From Heligmosomoides polygyrus polygyrus (lineage: Eukaryota; Nematoda; Chromadorea; Rhabditida; Heligmosomidae), in the NCBI GenBank assembly GCA_947396885.1, contig OX377204.1:48533139-48597138 (forward strand): a stretch of DNA of 64,000 nucleotides. The letters run 5' to 3'. The translations under genes were made by a program, and so were the position numbers. Below the pieces are notes generated by a model, which worked only from the letters and a program-made list of their open reading frames with translations, was not told the DNA's origin and searched no databases. Shown piece by piece: positions 1 through 11,617 of the stretch; positions within the stretch are counted from its first letter, which is position 1; each line of letters starts with the position of its first letter.

Positions 1-729
1 ACGAGGTTTCTTTGGTCCTCAGGTTTTGCTATATGTACCGCCAGACCTTCTACCTAAATAAGATAAACGGTAGAACGACGGGTCTCTCATCGATCGCTTC
101 ACTCACTTCGATCACTTCAACCAGATGAAATGATTCACCTTTGAGATTCCTCTCGACTTCAAATATTTGACAGCCTCATCAACATTTTTCTGATTGCGAC
201 TGCAGATGACGACTGCAGCGCCTTCACACCCTAGACGTTCAGCGATCGCCAGTCCGATTCTCAACAAGAGGTTTGAGAGAGGAGAGCGTTTCGGTGAAGG
301 AACTGAGTTTGCAACGAGGATAATGTTCTACTGTAATCAAGTATCAGGTATCAGTGGCAATCCAATATTTCTCAAAACTAGGCAGGAGGTAACCACTAAG
401 CAAACGCCACCTTCTGCTAAACATAAGAGCCTGCACAGTCAACTGAGGTATCCCATAACCGTGTCACGCCATCAGATAAATCTAACTGTGCACTCGGACA
501 GGTAAATTGGTGTGTAGTAATTCGGAATCAGGAGAACTGTAGTTTGGACTGCAACCGGTTTGTAAGGCAGAAATGACCCACGATTTGGGTCAGCACTAAG
601 AGCAGACAAGCCTTCATTCGGTTGATGGATTGCCGCCGACTGCCAGGAAATCAATACACGCCCCACTCACCCTTTTGTTGCCGCTGTAACGATAGCAACT
701 TTGCCGTCAAGTCGGAAAGCGTCCGGCAT
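1..729 (-). CDS. dhrs-4: DHRS4-like short-chain dehydrogenase/reductase, 5' part (three exons, continues off the left edge)
   Basis: Three minus-strand exons can be joined. Exon 1 is 671-729: ATG at 729-727, ending ..VAIVTAATK plus GG before the donor gtgagt. Exon 2 is 139-259; its first A completes the glycine of the TAATKGIG cofactor loop, and it reads on as LAIAERLGCEGAAVVICSR, then NQKNVDEAVKYL, ending in codon phase 0 at donor gtgaat. Exon 3 is 1-53, after acceptor tatttag, with VEGLAVHIAKPEDQRNLV. The TGxxxGIG-type glycine loop, the CSR..NVD segment after beta-2 and the following HIAKPED stretch are typical of the DHRS4 branch of SDR enzymes, NADP-dependent carbonyl/retinal reductases usually found in peroxisomes or mitochondria. 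All exon phases agree. The start is favoured by an acceptor-like ttattccag seven bases upstream, a likely spliced-leader site. The catalytic Tyr-x-x-x-Lys lies outside the window. Family assignment is from memory of the family pattern. Confidence 0.8.
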
Positions 730-1180
730 TCCTCGTCTGGAATAACGTGGTCACGAGTTTTTCTTGCTAAAAAGCACACGTGGTTCGAAAAGGGAGAAGC
801 GGAGGCGGGCGCAGTTGTAGCGAGAGGGCTGAACGTGAAGTTGGCGACAGAAATGCGACAGAGGTCACATCGTTGTTGATAAGGCTAGAGTGTGGTCTCC
901 GCACCTGTCAGTTCACCTCGGCAGTGATAATGTCATTGGGGCAGGAACCAAGTACTATGATGGAGACGTAGACGCATGGAGTCGTTTCATCGCCTCATCT
1001 ACATATGTTAATATGTAGCTTGGTGCGGTCGCCCATTCAGCTGTACCTCTCCCCCCCCCCCCTTAAGTAGAATGCTTCTTTGAAGACCAATCTCTCCTAG
1101 CTAACCAGTTTTGGACACAAATGTAAGGATAATCGTCATGAGATATATAGACAGTGGTAATCGAATGAGAAGTGAGAGGT
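730..1180. other. Intergenic stretch upstream of the dehydrogenase gene
   Basis: No coding signal is convincing on either strand. It would hold the promoter of the minus-strand dehydrogenase gene, but I see no clear core element. A run of 12 cytosines lies at 1051-1062. Confidence 0.5.
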
Positions 1181-1506
1181 GGCGATGTCCGTTCCTCCAC
1201 GTGGTGCCACTGGAAACTGCTCGCTCTGCGACCTAAGCTAAGCACGGACACTCGAATGCAGGCGACAGGCCCTTATGACAGGCCGGCCTACGAAGACCCA
1301 TGTCACATCACATGGTTGATGACGTTACATGAGTATCGAGATAGTGCTACGGCGTCCGCGGGAGCCGACGCACACTCGCAGAGCCCGGCGAGTGTGAGAA
1401 GTATGCGAGGGTCCCTGATGCGAGGACGGCATCGGGGGGCAACTGAGCTAGTCCGAAATTCCCGTAACGTAAGCAGGACCCGCGTCGCAACGCTAAATGT
1501 GGTACG

Positions 1507-2160
1507 TTGACGGGCCGCGCGTGCGAGTGGGTTGAAGCACTGGAGCGTAGAAGAGTTGATTTCTGTGCGGTGCAGGAGACGAGGTGGTCCTGCCGCAAGT
1601 CAAGGGACATAGGACGAGGCTTCAAGGCCGTTCTATGTGGAAGTCCCAGGACCACCAGTGGAGTTGGAGTCATCGTCTCCGAACGATTTCGTGATTCGAT
1701 TGTAAGCGTCGAACGCTTTCACGATCGATTGATGAAGATCGTTGTTGCCGCTAAGGAGCGACTCTATCACTTATTCTCTGCGTATGCTCTGCAGACTGGC
1801 TGCTCCGATCAAGCCAAGGATGAGTTTTGGAGCCTGCTTGATGAGAAGACAGCAGAGGTGCCGTCGAAAGATGTCATCATAGTCGCTGGTGACCTTAATG
1901 GGCACGTCGGCGCGACGAAAGACGGGTACAACTGTCATGGTGGATTCGGTTACGGGTCGCGTAACGCCGGTGGCGAGCGTATCCTTGAATATGCGGAATC
2001 GCATAACCTCACCATAGTAAACACCGTATTTCGTAAACGCGAGAAAGATCGCGACCGAAGTCTTGTCACAGATGCGAAGGTCGTGCCGTATGAGACGGTC
2101 GCCCCACAGCACCGATCGCTGATCTGCACCCTAAAGGTCGCCCCTCCAAGGCCAGAAGCA
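1507..2160 (+). pseudogene. RTE-A endonuclease domain, copy 1 (inactivated)
   Basis: The translation shows an exonuclease-endonuclease-phosphatase fold domain: AVQETRW (the QE(T) metal-binding motif), TSGVGVIVSERF, the SAYA strand, and VAGDLNGHVG (the GDLN/GDFN motif). Copy 2 of the same family continues with FRKRD..QIDHVLARRRDQS, carrying the C-terminal IDH/IDY-type catalytic motif. In copy 1 about 60 bases near 2040 are missing in frame, so FRKRE runs straight into KDRDRS and the motif is lost. Nicking activity of this copy is therefore very unlikely. The frame is also lost near 2160, before the reverse transcriptase. Confidence 0.8.
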
Positions 2161-2176
2161 GGTCGAGCGATGCGGT

Positions 2177-4218
2177 GTGCCGAGAATCAAATGGTGGCGA
2201 ATGAGAGAGAAGGAAGCAGCTGTGATTTCTCGCGTGCGGTTACCGACAGTCACAACTGTCGACGAAACTTGGAAGAAGGCTACCGACGCGATACGTCAAG
2301 CTGCACAGTCGGAACTCGGCATTACGAAGCCTGGGCGGCGGAAGGTCGACAAACAGACATGGCTGTGGACAGATGATGTGAAAGCAAAAGTTCAAGAGAA
2401 GAAGTCGCTCTATGACGTGTTTCTCAGGGACAAGACAGTCGATAACTGGCGGAAGTACCAAGAAGCGAGGAAAGCTGCAAAGAAGGCCGTGGCTGTTGCA
2501 AAAGCCACTCATTATGAAGATGTCAACGAGAAGCTCGAATTGCGCGATGGTGAGCGGTATCTATACCGACTTGCTAAGAGTCGCCATCACCAAACCGAGG
2601 ATATTGAAAAGTTTTTTGGCATCATTGATGAGAACGGCCATCTTCTGACAGACCGCAAAAAGGCGCTGAAGCGATGGCGTGATTACTTCGAGGAAGTTTC
2701 CACTATGGAATTTCTTCACCCGGCCATCCCATCCCTTCTGCGGCTTCTCTGGAGGAGACAGAAGCGGTTCTGAGGAAGATGAGGCCAGGCAAAGCGACTG
2801 GGCCCGACGACGTGGCAACTGATCTGTGGAAGTCAAAGATGTGGTACCCTGCTGAGTGGTTGGCGAAGTTCTTTAATCAGGTTGTGGCGGAGAAATAGGT
2901 GCCTGAGTGTTGGCGCCAAAGTACGACGATTCCGATTTGAAAGAAGAAGGGCAGTCCTGCAGACTGCTCCAATTACCGTCCGATTCGCTTGCTCTCGCAC
3001 AGCATGAAGATCTTTGAGCGAATTGTCGATGGTCGAATTCGTGACATCGTTCAGCTTTCCATCAATCAGTGCGGTTTCATAGCTGGCTGTGCCACCATTG
3101 ATGCCATACATGCCGCCCGCCTCCTGACAGGAAACACCACGAGAAACAGAAGTCAGTGCATATCGCCTTCCTCGACTTGGAGAAGGCCTTTGACCGCGTA
3201 CCGCGTGAAGTGATATGGTACGACCCACGTCAAAGTGGAGTTCCTGAAGAACTCATAGAGTGGGTGCGAATCCTCTACTCTTCCCCAAAGAGTAGAGTTC
3301 AAGCTGCAGCCGGAACCTCGATAGAGTTCCCCATCTCTGTCGGGCTGCACCAGGGTTCTGCGTTTTCCCCACTCCTTTTTGTTGTCGTGATGGACGCCAT
3401 TACACGAGATCTTCAGAAGCCAGTCCCCTGGACACTGCTTTATGCTGATGACTTAATGCTCGCTAGCGAAAATAAAGGTGAACTCGAGCGAGAGGTGCAA
3501 GCTTGGTGTGATCGCTTGGAGTGTTTTGGACTCAGACTGAACGTGAAAAAGACTGAGTATCTATATAATCGGACGTTAATGAGTCCAGCTCCATCAAGGT
3601 TAACGGCACCGAGCTCCCATGCACTTCGGTTTTTAAGTACCTGGGATCAGCAGTAGCATCCGATGGCAATCTGATGATTGAAATTAATTCACGCGTGAGT
3701 GCAGCATGGTCCAAGCGGCGTTCGCTGACTGACGTGCTTTGCGATAGAAGGATACCGGAGCGCTTGAAGTCAAAGATCTATAGAACCGTCGTCCGACCGG
3801 TAGCGATGTACGGTGCTGAGTGTTGGCCTGCGATCAAGGAGGTTGAAACGCGCCTCGGCGTCATGGAGACGAAGATGCTACGCTTGACGGCTGGAGTCAC
3901 CCGCATTCACCGAATCTGAAATGATGGTGTTCGGCAGAAGCTCGGTGTGGCGCCGATAGCGGACAAGATGCGCGAAGATCCTTGCAATGGTACGGCTGCG
4001 TTCTGCGTGGAAAATAAGGCAGCGTCCGCAAGATAGGCCGTAACTTCGAGGTAATAGGAAAGCGGCCTAGAGGGCTTCCGAAGCAGCGCTGGTCTGATAC
4101 CTTAGATATGAGCCTGAAGGTTGCTGGCGTCCACCCTGATCAAGCGCAGAATCGGAAAAGGTGGCGTCACGACACCAGAAGAGCGGACTTCGCGACGACG
4201 CGGGACAAACGCTGAAGA
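2177..4218 (+). pseudogene. RTE-A reverse transcriptase and C-terminal region, copy 1 (inactivated)
   Basis: In order: a linker with ERYLYRLAKSRHHQTEDIEKF, finger motifs (KATGPDD, NYRPIRLLSHSMKIFERI), palm motif A FLDLEKAFDRVPREVIWY, motif B GLHQGSAFSPLLF, the catalytic YADDLMLAS, thumb residues LNVKKTEYL, and a C-terminal segment AMYGAECWP..METKMLRLTAGVTR. Stops are visible at 2896-2898 (TAG) and 2938-2940 (TGA), and frames shift near 2765, 3150, 3560 and 3660. The core YADD is intact, but the protein cannot be made as one piece. Copy 2 and the minus-strand fragment at 8880-9580 confirm the reading of the C-terminal part. Confidence 0.82.
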
Positions 4219-4251
4219 AGAAGAAGAACTTGAAATATACCTCGCATTCTA

Positions 4252-4284
4252 TTAGGTTGTAAAGAAATAAATGGCACTGAACCA
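4252..4284 (+). repeat. Mariner terminal inverted repeat, left
   Basis: It matches the opposite end at 5470-5500 with few differences and borders the TA at 4250-4251. Confidence 0.85.
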
Positions 4285-4328
4285 CAATAAATTTAAACAG
4301 TTAATATCTCGGCTTGTAGGCAAGTCTA

Positions 4329-5286
4329 TTAATCGAAATAAAAACCTTCTGATTCTACACATCTTTGCCAACGTGACGCTAACTTTTTTATCACAGTAGC
4401 ATAAAAATCAGAAGTTCTGGAATTGACGAAATCTTCGAAGGCACTTTCGGCATCCTGTTGGTATTTGAATATTTTCCCTACCAAGAAGTCGCCAAGATGC
4501 TTGAAGAAATGGTAGTCTGTTGGGGAGAGGTCGGGAGAAAACGGAGGATGTGGTAGAGTTTCAATGCTCAGCTCATTCAATTTCTGCAACGTCATTCGTG
4601 CTACATGGGGGCGAGCATTGTCGTGCAGAAGGAGAACTCGCCTTCGGTTTACCAAGGCCGGCCGGATATCCTTCAACTTTTTCATCATTTCTTCAGTTTC
4701 AATGCAGTACTTCTCTGCCGTGATGGATTCACCGGGAGGGAGGAAGCTGTAGTGAATAATTCCCAGCGAACACCACCATACTGTGTCCGGCTTCGCAAAA
4801 ACCTTGGGCTCTCATCGCTGTCCACCCACTGTGCCGATCGTCGCCTGTTGTCGTACATTATCCATTTCTCGCCACAGGTTACGATGCGATCAAGGAATGG
4901 GTCCGTTTCGTTCCGTAGAAGCAGTGCGGACGAGATCTCATATCGTCGGTTTCTTTGCTCCTCAGACAGCTCGTGAGGCACCCATCTTTCCAGCTTTTTG
5001 GCCTTTCCAATTTCCTTCAGATGCCGGGCAGCTGTGTTGTGACGCCAAGAACCTTCGCTATCTCCCTGGTAACTTTGTGTGGATCCTCTACCACATCTCT
5101 CAGCTTGTCCTCATCAACATCACTATGCCTCCCATGACCTTCATGTTCTTCCAAGCTCTCATCTCCATTCCGGAACTTCTGATACCAACGATACGCCGTC
5201 CGAATTGTGGAACATTCTTGACCGAATGCGGCGTTGATCTTCTCGTCCGCCTCCTTAGCTGTAGTGCTCAGCTTGAATTCATACAA
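4329..5286 (-). pseudogene. Mariner transposase, two frameshifts
   Basis: The N-terminal helix-turn-helix part (5286-5017) has AYRWYQKFRNGDESLEEH and a glycine/arginine-rich GHGRHSD equivalent to the mariner SGRP box. The frame shifts near 5040, and the protein resumes with the WVPHEL-type signature as cPHELSEEQRNRRYE. The first catalytic aspartate lies in WIMYDN. A second frameshift near 4685 leads to LLLHDNARPHV (second aspartate) and PFSPDLSPTDYHFF (third aspartate, D34D spacing region). Total length after mentally joining the pieces is about the usual 340-350 residues, but as it stands no full transposase is encoded. Confidence 0.88.
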
Positions 5287-5469
5287 CTAAATGCCTCGGA
5301 TTACCCTTTTGTCCATCTGCAAAAAAGTCAATAAAACTCTAAAGTTTTCCCACTTTTACATAGAAAATTTGGTACTCACCGGTAGAGCAAAGTTTGCGCT
5401 TCTAAGTAATATGCCACATGTTACGGTTTGTTCTTGATCAAATGCGTAGACGCGCCAAAAAATGGCGCG

Positions 5470-5500
5470 AGCCAGTGCCATTTAATTCGTTACAACCTAA
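5470..5500 (-). repeat. Mariner terminal inverted repeat, right
   Basis: Pairs with 4252-4284. TA at 5501-5502. Confidence 0.85.
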
Positions 5501-5502
5501 TA

Positions 5503-7491
5503 CTTTTCCGAGATATCCTGGTGACAGACCATTTTCACCTGTACCGTGGCCGTAAAGGAGTGTTTTATTCTTTCGAGTCAAACGAGACGACGCTTCACCG
5601 ACTACGTAGGGGTCAAAGAAGATTGACTTAGGAGAGACTCGAACCGTAAGCCTTGATACAGAGTGAATTTGAAAATCCGTCCATCTTCCGCCTACGCTAC
5701 TAGCTACAATAGAGGGCGCTGAGTACATCAATTTTACCAAGTTTCTGAAGACTACGTAATTGGAAACAATAGCTTCGTTATGCCGCCACCAGAAATAAAC
5801 GCTGAAGCATCGTAAGTCATCGCCAATCAACCAGAGACTGTAGAACATCCTTAATCAGAGAAGAATCTTCTGATTGCAAGCACACATTGGAAAAGGGTCC
5901 CGAAAGCCAAACGAGTTAAGCACAGAAGATCGGGCATACCAGAGCTCTTCAGAACAAGCACCGTCTCCTTGAATGCGAATCGAATCGTTACTGGGAAAGA
6001 GGTCAACTCCAGGTCTTGGATTTTGAGCTGGCAGAGCAGCTGGCCAATAGCCCTTTCTGCAAGATGAATACATTTAGAGAGCTCATGAAGGGCTGGGAAA
6101 GTAAGTAGTCTTACAGCGAATGATACGATTTCGGTTCGAGTAGGGTTGAATCCCAGTATAATTTTTGGAGCGACCTGGTATTTGATACACACCTTGTGTG
6201 ACTTTTGTTATCAACATGTTGTTGCCAGAACCTACAGAACAGACTGAACATCTTCCAGATCAACATCGTTAGCGTTATCCATAGTAAAGCAAACTTTGTC
6301 TGGGAGGGTCAAAAAGGTTTTTGCCTTAAGAAAATTTTCTAATACTTTCTTACAAATTTTGTAAATCACCTTCCCCAAAAGGTGAACAAAGTGTTTGAAA
6401 TTTTATAAATTATTATATTTTTTCGTGTTCCATGTGTACGTTTCATTTCATTAACAATAGAAAAATTTTTTCTGTGGTGTTATACTGTAGTCTATGTTAC
6501 AACAGAAAGAATCGGTGAAAGCTCAAGATTTTCATTTTGCAGTTTCAAGTAATTGGCACATGTCTGCACACAAATAAAATTTTGTAAGGTTTCAAACACT
6601 GCATTCACCTGATTGGAGCAGATGATTGATGCATTTCCTTAGAAAGTGACCGTAGATTTTTTAAAGACAAAACTTACCAAGGTCTTCATAGAGATTCTGC
6701 TTTTATCTGTAAGACGTTCGTTCTGATTTACGATACTCAATCTGGTTTTAGAAGGGTTCTGCTTATTTTAAAACGACTGGAAAATTGTAGGTTTCAACAC
6801 TTATAGATTGCATAAGCTGTAAGAAATGTTTCGTCAAAGGGACGACAGCCAGGTTCGCTGATATACATTTTCTTCTCCTCCATTTTCTTCATTTTCGTCA
6901 AGCGTGCAGATAATAGCGAACTCCTCAGCTCACTGTTTCTTCGCATATGATAGGCGAGCGGGTACCGCTCTTGAATACTAGACATCAGAGCTCACCTTGA
7001 AAAAGATCTGATTTCATGCTACGCACTGTTCAGCGATCAATCTTCAGAATTGCAGCCATTTCCCACGCGGAGAGGAAGAACATCGTCTTTAAGCCGCCAA
7101 GAGGTTCAATCTTATTTTTAGAGGACTAATGCTGAGCGATGATAACGGCTTGCTCTGCTGCCTCATTTTGGATGGAGCATTTCAAGTTAGAGCTGAACTG
7201 AGACCGAAGTCGCAGAAGTGCCGGATGAATCCGTTCGTTTGCCAGTTTCGCCTCCCACCGTCGGCTCCATGGTGCGGTTCTGGCTTAGTCTGGCTATTAT
7301 TGGGAACATTCCTTGACATGTCGCTGTGTTTGAGGTGGACGAGATGACATGTGGGACAAAGACCCGTCGGGCGGTGACCCGGTGCGAGCAAATGTGCCAG
7401 CGCCGTTCCTCATTCACTAAGCAGAGCTTCCGGACGGTATTGCTGTCTTACTGCTACTCGAATCCTTGGGACTCGACGGTGGTCTTCGACT
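5503..7491. other. Unassigned stretch
   Basis: Only short open frames with no recognisable family on either strand. Parts are AT-rich (6340-6480). It may hold the 5' flank or earlier exons of the secreted-protein gene that starts at 7492, but none could be supported. Confidence 0.4.
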
Positions 7492-8187
7492 ATGATAAGC
7501 CGTGTAGCTTTTGTGCTTATTATGGCGCCGTCAGTGCTGCATGGCGGATTCTTCATGCAACTTTTTGCCGATTCTGGTCTGCAGATCTCCTGCCCATCTG
7601 GTATGTCGGTGCCATCTCACAGCAATTCCTTCCGTTCGGAACCGTACATGATTCTGCGCTACTCAGGTAATCCGGTCTACATCCATCCTATACTGGCCGA
7701 TCTTCAGCAGTGTGAGCAGCAGTTGGGCGCGTACAACAAGTCTACCTGCCCCGGAGGAACCGCCTGTGAGCGCTTCCCAATACTCGTACCTGAATTTCAG
7801 GTAAATCCGCTTGCTGTTCGTAGTTTATTTAAGCGACGTGCCTACACATCTCTCCTACTATTAGGCTCGCATACTTCTGCTACTCCAAATTAGTTAGGCT
7901 GCTCAGATCGGGGACATGGAACCCGGTATGTCCGTAATTTTCATTGAAGTGATCCATTACAGGACTACTGCTGTTGGGTGAACAAAACGAGTTCCGGGAA
8001 TGGTACAGTTGCAGAAACCGGATGTGAGTGTTTTCACTTCTTTCTCGAGCTTTCGCAGGGGCAAGTAGAGGCCATTAGAAAGGAAGCCAGAACTCCGCCT
8101 GAGAACATGCCTTACAATGTTCAACTGTGTTGCCTATCCAGCCCTAGTAAACACAGTATGCAGTACTCTGTCGCTGGGGACAGATAG
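7492..8187 (+). CDS. Secreted cysteine-rich protein with a Lustrin-like domain (two exons)
   Basis: Exon 1 (7492-7800, phase 0) opens with a good signal peptide, MISRVAFVLIMAPSVLHGG, then ISCPSGMSVP, QQCEQQLG, STCPGGTACERF and PEFQ, ending at donor gtaaat. A 162-bp intron ends at ttacag (7962). Exon 2 starts DYCCWVNKTSSG. The order C-P-x-G .. C .. C-P-G-G-x-x-C .. C-C is the pattern of the nematode/mollusc Lustrin cysteine-rich domain, found in secreted, often cuticle or matrix proteins. After TVAETG a donor gtgagt at 8024 may end exon 2; without splicing the frame runs on to a stop at 8187. No homology search was possible, so the family call rests on the cysteine spacing. The spliced junction joining FQ to DYCCW in the expected place supports a real gene. 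Confidence 0.55.
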
Positions 8188-8702
8188 AGTGTGTTACCTT
8201 TTCTGACTCCTATTAGTCACTCATTTCTTTGAGCCACCGGGGACATGTGATATGTAGAGGTACATACGTGTGAAGTCACTGACGAAGCATACCATTAGTT
8301 TTCAGTTGTAAGTGAAATAGGTTTTTTAAATTGTTTTGTGTCGTTTTAGACTTTTTCATTAGTTTTCTAAATCCTACATATGACATTGCCCCGAAAAGAA
8401 AAATTGGCGGCGCATAGAATAGAGAACGCCAGCAAATCGAAGAATCCCAAAAGTATGGCTACTGTTTCCGTAATCACAAAAGCTTTGTCAGAGTAACCTA
8501 GTGGGCCCGCGAGCAAAGAGGACCTACGAGGTTACTGTGCTGCTGGTCGCCAACGAATACGGATATGGCTGATGCGAATTAGAGCAAACGGACTGTTGAA
8601 GATAAGCGGTGCAACTGAAAACTTTCCGTTGAAGCCTGAAACAAGTTATGTATTGCGATGAGCTTGGTTAGTGGCAACACTTTTCTTATCAAGATGAATG
8701 TA
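8188..8702. other. Unassigned stretch 3' of the secreted-protein gene
   Basis: No coding family is seen. An acceptor-like tcgttttag at 8341-8349 opens a short frame ending at a TAG near 8417 and could be a last exon of the gene to the left, but nothing else supports it. Confidence 0.3.
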
Positions 8703-8759
8703 TCAGGTCATTTCATATGAAATGGCCGATTTTTCGGAAAACTTTGATAGATCATAACT

Positions 8760-8876
8760 TTGCTTTGAAGCAATTTTATTAATCAAAATAAGCACCCTCA
8801 CAATTAGTACGCTTTTCTTAGCTCGAGAACAGCTGAGCCATTTCACTCTTGTAAAAATCAGAACTACGAGAATTAA
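8760..8876 (-). pseudogene. Mariner transposase C-terminal remnant
   Basis: The minus-strand translation ..DFYKSEMAQLF.. aligns with the end of the transposase at 4329 (SDFYATVIKKLASRW). It is cut off by the RTE-A fragment that follows. Confidence 0.6.
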
Positions 8877-8879
8877 GGA

Positions 8880-9580
8880 AACATCATCATCTTCTTCAGC
8901 GTCTGCTCGGCTTCGTAGCGGGGTCTGCAATTTTGGCGTAATGACGCCACCTTTCCTGATCCAGCGCTAGATCAGGGTACGCCAGCAACCTTCAAGTTCA
9001 TATGTAACGTAGCGCTGCTTCGGACGCCCTCTAGGCCGCTTTCCAATTGCCTCAAAGTTACGGCCTATTTTGCGGACGCTGTCTTCCTTTCCACGCAGAT
9101 CGTGGCCGTACCATCGCAAGCGAGCTTCGCGCATCTTGTCAGTTATCGGCGCGACACCGAACTTCTGCCGAATAGCTTCGTTTCGGATGCGGTCCATCCG
9201 CGTGACTCCAGCCGTCCAGCGCAGCATCTTCGTCTCCATGACGCTGAGGCGCGTTTCAACCTCCTTGATCGCAGGCCAATACCCAGCACCGTACATCGCT
9301 ACCGGACCAAGTTGCACTCACGCGTGAATTCACTTCGACCATCAGTTTGCCGTCAGATGCTACTGCTGGTCCTAGGTTCTTAAAAACCGAAGTGCATGGC
9401 AGCTAGATGCCGTTAACCTTGATGGAGCTGGACTCTGTAACGTCCGTGGTTAAATACTCGGTCTTCTTCCCGTTCAATTTGAGTCCAAATCGCTCCAAGC
9501 GATCACACCAAGCTTGCACCTCTTGCTCGAGTTCACCTCCATCTTCGCAAGCGAGCATTATGTCATCGGTCATGCACGGC
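8880..9580 (-). mobile_element. RTE family A, 5'-truncated 3' fragment
   Basis: The minus strand encodes the end of the family A protein: DIMLAC (from the YADD box, degenerate), the thumb, then PVAMYGAGYWPAIKEVETRL, METKMLRWTAGVTRMDRI and PRGRPKQRY, followed by the C-terminal region and the tail gctgaagaagatgatgatg. It aligns along its length with 3450-4235 and 42480-43250. A stop and frameshifts are present near 9300-9420. The 5' truncation is typical of incomplete reverse transcription. Confidence 0.8.
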
Positions 9581-9589
9581 GGTCAGTCC

Positions 9590-9905
9590 GTGCGTGATCC
9601 ATTTATCAAATTTCTTTATTTTTCCGATCGCTTTTAAGTGGCGACTGAATGTGCTGCCGTCAATGCCGAAATGCTGTGCTCTCACATGGATTCGCTTCCA
9701 CCATGGCTTTTAGTTGGTCGACGTTAAGGAGTGATGGCAGCCCACCTTGGTATTCATCTTGGAGACTTTCATTTACAGATCAAAACCTTTCGAGCCAATG
9801 GCGAATTGTGCGTTCCTTAGCAAAGTCCTTCCCAAACGCAGCGTTGATGTTACTATCTGCGGCCGCAGCGCTGTGTCCACTTTCCCATTCATATAAGTAG
9901 AGCAC
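9590..9905 (-). pseudogene. Mariner transposase N-terminal remnant
   Basis: The minus strand reads LYEWESGHSAAAADSNINAA, then FGKDFAKERTIRHWLERF, a stop, SVNESLQDEYQGGLPSLL and DQLKAMVEANP. This is the mariner helix-turn-helix domain (FGxxxxxERTxRHW, the SGRP-like box, LKAMVEA). An in-frame TGA and later frameshifts inactivate it. The same family recurs at 61380. Confidence 0.75.
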
Positions 9906-10103
9906 CCGTACATACTGTAGAAACGACGTCAAATATTCAGCAAGTGGCAATTATGCGAAAGCTGCGGAGATTTATAAGAAGGAGGAGATTCGGTACTTTC
10001 AGAAACTATGTACAATGTCAGGAAGGGGAACATTCGTAGCCACAGAGAATTGGCCAGAAATTGAGGTAACAAAATCGACCAATTCATAGGCAACGACCTA
10101 ATA

Positions 10104-10733
<630 letters not shown>

Positions 10734-11617
10734 AGAGACGAAAGTGTGTAATTGGCAAATTCATGTTTCCAATACCAGCAACTAGAACCACTGGTATTTC
10801 TACCATTTTTCTGTATCTATGAGGACGTCTTTATAAAAAGTGAGAAACATTTGCATCCATGTGCTAGATGCCGCACACGAGCGTTTTGAGGTTTTCTATT
10901 TTCTGATACCTTTTATGACTTCACTCCATTCCTGGATTGCACGTCAAAGCTGCGCCTTTACATTTTCCCCGCCTTATACTAAAACGTCTGACTTTAAGAA
11001 AAGTCGACGAATGACTTCAGCTACTTTTGAAGCTGAAAGGAATAGGGCAGGACAGAAGATAGCACGAACTGAAACAGGGTCCTTATGGGAGCGCTGGGCT
11101 TTTTTGAATGCAGATTCCGACGTCACGATCCATCGCAGACGACAATTTTCGTTCAGCTGCTTACTCACGCATTGTTTCAGCACCGTCTACAGGCGATCCG
11201 CCTTCCTTCAGTCGACGAGGCACTCCTGATAGGGGAGTGGTGGAAGCGATCGTTGAGCGACCGGAGCCGGAAGAGTCTCAGGGTAATCGACTTGTTTCTT
11301 CGAAGTGAAAGATGACAAAATAACCACATTTCATCTAGAAATTGTTATTGAAGAAGAAGGAGAGAGCGAACAAACTTCAAAGAGATTCCGCGTCCGGACC
11401 ACCACCCCTTCTTCAGAACTAAGCGAAGAGATAAGTGAGTTGGTTTATAGCAACACCATAGAATAACACTATTATTTGGTTGGGACGTGCCTACTATGTA
11501 GTCACAGCTGTATCTGATGGCGGTTAATTTAATTTTGATCACGTATGTGACACTCAGCATCATGCGTAATTCACAGTTTATTCGCGGAGAACTCCATTCC
11601 TGGCAGTTAGTTCTTAC
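10734..11617. other. Unassigned stretch
   Basis: Several overlapping open frames of 66-129 codons (10840-11315) share no recognisable motif. One minus-strand phrase, AIQEWSEVIKGI near 10930, hints at a Tc1-type transposase tail but is too short to call. Confidence 0.35.

Larger units (their letters stand above)
1181..4236 (+). mobile_element. RTE-type non-LTR retrotransposon, family A, copy 1 (degenerate)
   Basis: The unit starts with a 5' region shared with copy 2 at 40142 (gtccgttcctccacgtggtg in both) and ends in a short GAA-rich tail (gctgaagaagaagaag), as RTE elements do. It encodes an apurinic-type endonuclease followed by a reverse transcriptase with no gag-like first protein, the RTE layout. 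The C-terminal end TRRAD is shared with the other copies. The sequence is broken by an internal deletion, stops and frameshifts. A mariner begins 16 bp beyond the tail. Confidence 0.85.
4252..5500 (-). mobile_element. Mariner transposon with both inverted repeats and TA target duplication
   Basis: The ends are inverted repeats of about 30 bp: ttaggttgtaaagaaataaa at 4252 and, on the other strand at 5500, ttaggttgtaacgaattaaa, both running on into tggcactg. TA dinucleotides sit directly outside (4250-4251 and 5501-5502). The 1249-bp length matches a standard mariner, and the minus strand carries a broken transposase. It landed just beyond the 3' end of RTE-A copy 1. Confidence 0.9.
8703..10101 (-). 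mobile_element. Mariner transposon, internally deleted and interrupted by an RTE-A fragment
   Basis: The left end tatcaggtcatttcatatga and the reverse-strand right end tattaggtcgttgcctatga are similar inverted repeats with outer TA at 8701-8702 and 10102-10103. A related end with the same TIR type occurs at 61349. The transposase N-terminus lies at 9590-9905 and its last codons at 8760-8876 (SDFYKSEM..), with an RTE-A 3' fragment between them. The middle of the transposase is absent, so the copy is a nested relic. Confidence 0.7.

Noticed and set aside
10840..11315. A Tc1-like transposase piece
   Set aside because: Only one short phrase (AIQEW) suggests it; no inverted ends or catalytic motifs found.
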